Positions 60,278 through 64,000 of a stretch of DNA of 64,000 bases are shown piece after piece (within the stretch, counting starts at the first letter, position 1; every line of letters begins with the position of its first letter). Below the pieces are notes generated by a model. That model was given only the letters and a program-made list of their open reading frames with translations. It was not told the origin of the DNA and did no database searches. The stretch is from Bin87 sp965208015 (GTDB taxonomy: Bacteria; Chloroflexota; Dehalococcoidia; Lucifugimonadales; UBA3495), in NCBI GenBank assembly GCA_965208015.1, contig CBDBNT010000004.1:620001-684000 (forward strand). Reading direction: 5' to 3'. A program made the position numbers and the translations under genes.

Positions 60278-60717
60278 TCCAGCAGCCTCTTGCCGGTGAA
60301 CTTCTCGTACATCTCCACGATGAACCGCTTGGCGTTGACGGTCATGGGGCCGTCGGGCCGGGTGCCGACGCGGAAGGCCGGGTCGTCGAGGACGAAGCGG
60401 TAGGCCCGCTCCACGTCCATGGCCTGGTCGCTGAAGGGATCGGGCTGGGCGCCGTGGCCGGCCCGCCGGATCAGGTCGTCGGGGTCCACCCTGTAGAGGC
60501 CGGCCAGCTTGCGCAGCAGGTTGGCGCCGGGGCGCTTCTCCCCCCGCTCGATCTGGGACAGGTAGGAGCTGGAAACGCCGGTGCGCCGGGTCACCTCTCT
60601 CAGGCTGACCCGGCCCCGCAGCCGCTTCAGCAGGGAGCCGAAGTCCTCGGCCGCCGCCGTCTCCATCTCCTCGACCCCTTCCGGCTGGCCGGTCTGCTGT
60701 TGGTCAACGTCGCCCAT
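60274..60717 (-). CDS. XRE family transcriptional regulator
   Basis: A 147-residue Cro/CI-type repressor. The HTH domain is RLRGRVSLREVTRRTGVSSSYLSQIERGEKRPGANLLRKLAGLYRVD (residues 32-78), and a C-terminal segment without a known fold follows. AAGGAGG precedes its ATG. The partner ImmA-like protease overlaps it, so the two may form a CI-ImmA type switch. Its promoter overlaps direct repeats at 60790-60827. Confidence 0.9.
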   Translation of the reverse strand: MGDVDQQQTGQPEGVEEMETAAAEDFGSLLKRLRGRVSLREVTRRTGVSSSYLSQIERGEKRPGANLLRKLAGLYRVDPDDLIRRAGHGAQPDPFSDQAMDVERAYRFVLDDPAFRVGTRPDGPMTVNAKRFIVEMYEKFTGKRLLE

Positions 60718-60782
60718 GATGGTCTCCTCCTTCCCGGTCGGCGGCGCGTCGGTGGAACAACGCTTAGGTTTTTGTTGAAGTA

Positions 60783-60811
60783 TTGTTACATAAAAGCGAA
60801 CACTTGGTCAA
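60783..60811 (-). promoter_or_regulatory. Promoter of the XRE-ImmA operon
   Basis: Minus-strand TTGACC (60811-60806) and TAACAA (60788-60783), 17 nt apart, point to the XRE gene. Both lie within or beside the direct repeats, so a bound repressor would block RNA polymerase. Confidence 0.6.
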
Positions 60812-60827
60812 TAAAAGGCAACACTTG
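60790..60827. repeat. 21-bp period direct repeats, probable operator
   Basis: ATAAAAGCGAACACTTG (60790-60806) and ATAAAAGGCAACACTTG (60811-60827) are 17-bp repeats with two mismatches, offset 21 bp (two helical turns). They overlie the XRE promoter and sit between divergent genes; the most likely reader is the XRE protein. Confidence 0.75.
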
Positions 60828-60973
60828 CGGGTTGTCTATTGCCTGTGACGAGACTATGTTGCTACACTCTATCAAACAGGTCGGATGTTCTACTCCGTCC
60901 TGCCGAGTATACAACACCGCCGGTTGCCCGGCCAACCCCCAGGGGCCGGTCCGGGTTCCGCCAAGGGAGGCCA

Positions 60974-61207
60974 TTGAGCAAGAAACGCAGGTTCACCAGG
61001 GAAGAGGAGGACGGGCGCATCCAGGGCCTGCGCCTCCTGGCCCGCATCATCGCGCGTCACTACCTGGAACACCCCGAGCTGTACCCCGCTCCACGGGGAG
61101 ACATCGGCGGCGGGACCGTGGGCGCCGGCAACGACGATTCCGCCGCCAACACCCTGGCGCGCGCCACCGGCGGCGGGGACACGGCCCGCAAGGAGGCAAA
61201 CCAGTGA
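60974..61207 (+). CDS. Small basic hypothetical protein, 77 aa
   Basis: Starts at TTG 60974 preceded by AAGGGAGG, the best ribosome site in the region. It has a short basic N-terminus (SKKRRFTREEEDGRIQGLR) with a helix ARIIARHYLEHPELY, then a Gly/Ala-rich tail. It heads the operon of small HTH genes, overlapping the next start by 4 nt. No family is recognised. Confidence 0.6.
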   Translation: MSKKRRFTREEEDGRIQGLRLLARIIARHYLEHPELYPAPRGDIGGGTVGAGNDDSAANTLARATGGGDTARKEANQ

Positions 61208-61446
61208 AACAAAAGCGGATTATCTACCGGGTCAGATTGAAGGCCGAGGCGGTGTGGGAACTGCTGAACCGGCTCAACCTGACCCAGAACGAACTGGCTC
61301 GTCGCATCGGGCGCTCCTCGGGCTACCTGTCCCAGCTGATCAACGGGGAACGGTGTCCCTCGGGGGAGACCCGCCGGCGGCTGATGGATGTGCTGGGCGT
61401 GACCGACTTCGACGTTCTCTTCGTCCAGGAGCGGGTCGATGCCTAG
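61204..61446 (+). CDS. HTH (XRE-type) protein 1 of a tandem run
   Basis: An 80-residue protein from GTG 61204 (GTGA overlap). Its HTH is LNLTQNELARRIGRSSGYLSQLINGERCPSGETRRRLMDVLG, a complete XRE fold. It overlaps the following gene by 8 nt. Confidence 0.85.
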   Translation: MKQKRIIYRVRLKAEAVWELLNRLNLTQNELARRIGRSSGYLSQLINGERCPSGETRRRLMDVLGVTDFDVLFVQERVDA

Positions 61447-61747
61447 CCCCCGCCCCGGGCCGGGGACGCCCATTGACATTCCCCCGGGGGTGGCCCTGGT
61501 GCCTGAGGACTTCCGGGAGAAGCTGGAGGTCATCAAACGGCTGACCGGCCTCTCCTGGGAGGGATTGGCCACGGCCATGGGGGTGGACAGCCGCCAGCTT
61601 TGGCGCTGGCGCAAGCGGGGCGGCGAGCCTGGAGCCGGCGCCATGCTGGCCCTGGCGCGCATCGCCCTGCGGGTGCCCGGCGGCCTGGCCCTTCTCCTGG
61701 ACGAGGACGTGATCGTGATACTTGGAACAAAGGAGGTGGAAACATGA
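61439..61747 (+). CDS. HTH protein 2 of the tandem run
   Basis: A 102-residue protein with a Pro-rich start and the HTH GLSWEGLATAMGVDSRQLWRWRKRGGEPGAGAMLALARIALRVPGGL. The pattern SWEGLA...DSRxLWRW is shared with proteins 3 and 4. It overlaps protein 3 by 4 nt (ATGA). Confidence 0.8.
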   Translation: MPSPRPGPGTPIDIPPGVALVPEDFREKLEVIKRLTGLSWEGLATAMGVDSRQLWRWRKRGGEPGAGAMLALARIALRVPGGLALLLDEDVIVILGTKEVET

Positions 61748-61932
61748 CAATCAAGGAACCGAATTACTTGGAGGGCTTGGCACGGGCCCCGGGACTGACC
61801 TGGCGGGGTCTGGCCTCCCGGCTGGGCGTGAACGACTGCCGGCGGCCGGAACTGCGGCTTCCGGCAGGGCCGGGCCGGCGGCGGGAGTCCGGCGGGAACG
61901 CCAACCGCGACACTGGCGGCCGCGGGGGTTAG
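61744..61932 (+). CDS. HTH protein 3 of the tandem run, apparently truncated
   Basis: A 62-residue protein. The first helices LTWRGLASRLGVND match its neighbours, but the recognition helix (SRxxRRW) is missing; the sequence continues CRRPELRLPAGPGRRRESGG, Arg/Gly-rich and probably disordered. It may be a degraded HTH or a small regulatory peptide. Confidence 0.6.
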   Translation: MTIKEPNYLEGLARAPGLTWRGLASRLGVNDCRRPELRLPAGPGRRRESGGNANRDTGGRGG

Positions 61933-61935
61933 GGG

Positions 61936-62259
61936 ATGGGACGCCGCCAGCAGTACGTCTACCACACCCTGCCGGAGGTTTTCCCCGAGGACTTCCCCCA
62001 CCGGCTGGACCGCTTCCGCCGTGCCGCCGGGTTCACCTGGGGCGGTCTGGCAAGGGAGCTGAGGGTCAACTCCCGCACGGTGCGGCGCTGGAAGGCCGGT
62101 TCCAAGATTGGCTCCGGCCACCTGGTGTCGCTGTTCGCCCTGGCCGTCCGGCTGGGGCTGCTCCACCACATTCTGCCCGAGGCGGGAGAGCCGGTTGCCG
62201 CCGCCGACCTTGACACCGAAAGCGGGGGTTGCGTAGTGAGCGCAACAGGCCAGGACTGA
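61936..62259 (+). CDS. HTH protein 4 of the tandem run
   Basis: A 107-residue protein with HTH GFTWGGLARELRVNSRTVRRWKAGSKIGSGHLVSLFALAVRLGLL. It begins 3 nt after protein 3 and is followed after 30 nt by a 12-bp hairpin terminator. Confidence 0.8.
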   Translation: MGRRQQYVYHTLPEVFPEDFPHRLDRFRRAAGFTWGGLARELRVNSRTVRRWKAGSKIGSGHLVSLFALAVRLGLLHHILPEAGEPVAAADLDTESGGCVVSATGQD

Positions 62260-62289
62260 CCCGGGCGCGACGTGCTTCAAGGTAACAGC

Positions 62290-62325
62290 GGGGCCGGACG
62301 GAATCATCCGTCCGGCCCCCTTTTT
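62290..62325 (+). terminator. Terminator of the HTH gene run
   Basis: GGGGCCGGACGG pairs perfectly with CCGTCCGGCCCC (12 bp, 6-nt loop AATCAT), followed by CTTTTT. It is the strongest intrinsic terminator in the window, placed after the last HTH gene and before a convergent gene. Confidence 0.9.
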
Positions 62326-62349
62326 GTCTTTCGCCGTTTCTTGCTCCCG

Positions 62350-63114
62350 TTACAGCCGGTCCACGCCCTGGGGGTCATGGGGACAGGCCCTGCGGTCGAG
62401 GACGCTCTTCAGGATGCCGAAGGCCAGGTGGAAGTTCAGGGCCTCCGACATGGCGGTGGGGTCCTCCTGCTGGAGCAGGGCGTATGAGACCAGACCGGCC
62501 ATCTGTAGTAGCTCGTCGTCCCCGGCGACCCGGTACGGCGCGGCGTAGACGAGGGTGTCCCGGGCCGCGTCCCTGCCGGAGTCGCCGTCCCCCGCGTAGG
62601 GGCAGGCGGCGAGGATGGGGTCGCGGTGAACGGGCCCGGCCGCCAGGGCGGGCAGATCGTCCCGCTCCGCCTCGTCCTCGACGAAGAAGGCGTAGCGGCC
62701 GTCCGCCGCCACCGAGGCGTTGACCAACTCCAGGAGCCGATCCCGGGCGGCGGCGCGGTCGCGGCTGCAGTGTTGGCGGAAGGGGGAGTTGCGCCGGCAG
62801 ACGTTGATCACGCCGATGCCCCCCTGTCTCCATCCGGCGCTCTCCAGGACCCGCAGGCCGGTCATCATGATTTCCAGTCCCTCCTCCAGGGTGGTGAGAC
62901 GGCGGCGGAGACCCCGGGGGAGGCTTCCTTTGGGGGACAGCAGGTCCCCGCCGCGCAGTGTCCGGCCCGTGGGGACGTTGAAGTCGTCCTCCATGACCCA
63001 GCGCCAGTCCAGGACGTGCTCGGACACGGCGTTCCAGTGCTCGCCGTCCACCCCCAGGGCGGTGGCGACGGAGAGGTTTCGGCTCCGGGACTCGCCGACG
63101 TAGTAGATTCTCAT
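62350..63114 (-). CDS. Hypothetical protein, 254 aa, possibly DUF3800-like
   Basis: The start MRIYYVGESRSRN resembles the Y-x-D-E-S-G head of DUF3800 proteins, but the Asp is a Gly here (YVGES). The C-terminal LLQMAGLVSYALLQQ resembles the LQLADLLAYA of that family. The middle has a Cys-containing helix VCRRNSPFRQHC. AGGAGG stands before the ATG. I treat this as a possible degenerate DUF3800 relative with low certainty. Confidence 0.5.
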   Translation of the reverse strand: MRIYYVGESRSRNLSVATALGVDGEHWNAVSEHVLDWRWVMEDDFNVPTGRTLRGGDLLSPKGSLPRGLRRRLTTLEEGLEIMMTGLRVLESAGWRQGGIGVINVCRRNSPFRQHCSRDRAAARDRLLELVNASVAADGRYAFFVEDEAERDDLPALAAGPVHRDPILAACPYAGDGDSGRDAARDTLVYAAPYRVAGDDELLQMAGLVSYALLQQEDPTAMSEALNFHLAFGILKSVLDRRACPHDPQGVDRL

Positions 63115-63147
63115 AACGGTGATCCTCCTTTGTAATGTAGTAGCGTT

Positions 63148-64000
63148 TCACTGATAGCGGTGCAGCGGTTCGACCGGCTGGAAGTCGCCGCCCGGAGCCA
63201 GCCAGGCCGGACCCAACGGCCCCTCCCGTTCCAGCAGTTCCCGGTGCGACGCCAGCAGGGGCAGCGGCACGCGAACGCGCAGCATCTCCCTGCGGGCCAC
63301 CTCCAGGAAGTGGGTCGGCGCGACGGGATCGTCGAATACCACCAGGACCAGGGGCCGGTGGCCGTGGTCGTCGGCGGGGCGGTGGGAGGAGTAATAGCGC
63401 AGGTAGGGAGCCAGGCGCTGGGCCATGGTGGCGGGGCGCACCGCCCGGCGCTCGTACTCCAGGAAGAAGGGACGCAGCACGTCCTTCCGGCGCAGGGTTC
63501 CGAAGGCGTCGGGGTGCAGGGAGCGGGGACCTCCGTAGTGTCGGAAGTAGCGGGATGCCCGGTGGGGCGGGTCCAGCTGCTCCACGTCCCAGCCGTGGCT
63601 TTTCGCCTGGCGGTTCAGGGAGGCGACGAAGCGGTGGACGGCGGCGGTGTGCTCCAGGTCCCGCAGCAACTGGCGGCTGCGCCTGCCGGACACGGATGGC
63701 CGGTCGCCGTCTGCGCCGTTGTCCCCGTCGCCTTCCGCGCCGGCGCTCCATCGATGCCGGGCCTCGCCGGTGGACACCCGGTCCCTTCGGGCCAGCAGCT
63801 TCAGCCCCCTATCGGTGAGGGCTAGGCGGCGGGCGTCCAGTTGAAAGCCGGTTGCCAGTCCCCGGCGTTCCAGGACGGCGGTGAGCTGGGATGCCCTGGG
63901 GCGGGAAACGTCCAGGAGCCCGGCCAGGTCCTCCCGCGCCAGCCAGGGCCAGTCGGCCAGCAGGTCCAGGGCGCGCTTCTCGGCGGGACGCAGCAGGACG
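63148..64000 (-). CDS. Replication-relaxation-like winged-helix protein, partial
   Basis: The frame is open to the right edge of the window, so the N-terminus is missing; an in-frame GTG at 63777 only looks like a start. The visible N-terminal part (KRALDLLADWPWLAREDLAGLLDVSRPRASQLTAVLERRGLA) is a winged helix and is followed by DRVSTGEARHRW and a region with two conserved-looking His/Asp stretches (ADDHGHRPLVLVVFDD). This matches the replication-relaxation proteins of plasmids and conjugative elements. It fits the mobile-element context. Confidence 0.7.
   Translation of the reverse strand, partial: VLLRPAEKRALDLLADWPWLAREDLAGLLDVSRPRASQLTAVLERRGLATGFQLDARRLALTDRGLKLLARRDRVSTGEARHRWSAGAEGDGDNGADGDRPSVSGRRSRQLLRDLEHTAAVHRFVASLNRQAKSHGWDVEQLDPPHRASRYFRHYGGPRSLHPDAFGTLRRKDVLRPFFLEYERRAVRPATMAQRLAPYLRYYSSHRPADDHGHRPLVLVVFDDPVAPTHFLEVARREMLRVRVPLPLLASHRELLEREGPLGPAWLAPGGDFQPVEPLHRYQ

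Larger units (their letters stand above)
56529..64000. mobile_element. Left part of an integrated mobile element at tRNA-Lys
   Basis: Begins at tRNA-Lys and holds a serine recombinase, RHH protein, DUF4238, ImmA-like peptidase with XRE repressor, several small HTH genes, and a plasmid-type replication-relaxation protein. All are accessory genes, unlike the housekeeping ones to the left. The right border is outside the window. Confidence 0.8.

Overview
This is a GC-rich bacterial window, densely packed on both strands. No 16S or 23S rRNA is present, so the lineage is inferred from gene content. Two luciferase-like (LLM) oxidoreductases, a NurA nuclease, a GuaB3-type IMP dehydrogenase relative, a PduO-type cobalamin adenosyltransferase, amidohydrolases, a UGSC-type selenoprotein, SelB and Fn3-like secreted proteins point to Chloroflexota, perhaps a Dehalococcoidia/SAR202-like organism. 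I hold that assignment at moderate confidence.

Layout. 1-8.9 kb: end of a VapC toxin, an A-type Fe-S carrier with a Cys/Gly tail, pentapeptide protein, gamma-glutamyltransferase, HNH protein, a PaREP1-like protein, FAD oxidoreductase and an ABC exporter pair. 9-19 kb: epimerase, a duplicated nucleotidyltransferase antitoxin with HepT, LLM oxidoreductase, cytochrome c lipoprotein, MoaD/ThiS-like protein, Nudix-GNAT pair, cobalamin adenosyltransferase-hisH-hisA operon, secreted metallopeptidase and CinA-C. 19-25 kb: NurA, a second PaREP1-like gene, selB, then a GC-poorer insert with a methyltransferase-endonuclease fusion bracketed by two structured repeats, and a DUF3800 gene. 25-45 kb: metabolic genes (MDR dehydrogenase, LLM, DoxX, purA, amidohydrolase, nadE, MFS, aminotransferase, TenA, gamma-carbonic-anhydrase-like), a frameshifted third PaREP1-like copy, two large secreted proteases sharing an Fn3-like module, and a tRNA-Pro/Arg/Asp cluster. 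45-56.5 kb: dnaE, higBA, a likely operon of selenoprotein, EEP hydrolase and an unknown 357-residue protein, guaB3, clpC, and an unlinked 5S rRNA.

56.45-64 kb is the left part of an integrated element. A tRNA-Lys is overlapped antisense by the 3' end of a large serine recombinase gene. Behind it lie a ribbon-helix-helix protein, DUF4238 protein, ImmA-like peptidase with an XRE repressor and operator-like direct repeats, a tandem run of small helix-turn-helix genes ending in a strong terminator, and a probable replication-relaxation protein cut by the window edge.

The strongest hidden signal is at 51567-52106. An in-frame TGA sits in a U-G-S-C context, followed 18 nt later by a hairpin with loop GGTCT, in a window that also encodes SelB. 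The gene reads through as a 179-residue selenoprotein that a standard gene caller would truncate. Other notable items are the paired three-way-junction repeats around the methyltransferase, the duplicated degenerate MNT antitoxin, and the serine recombinase at a tRNA.
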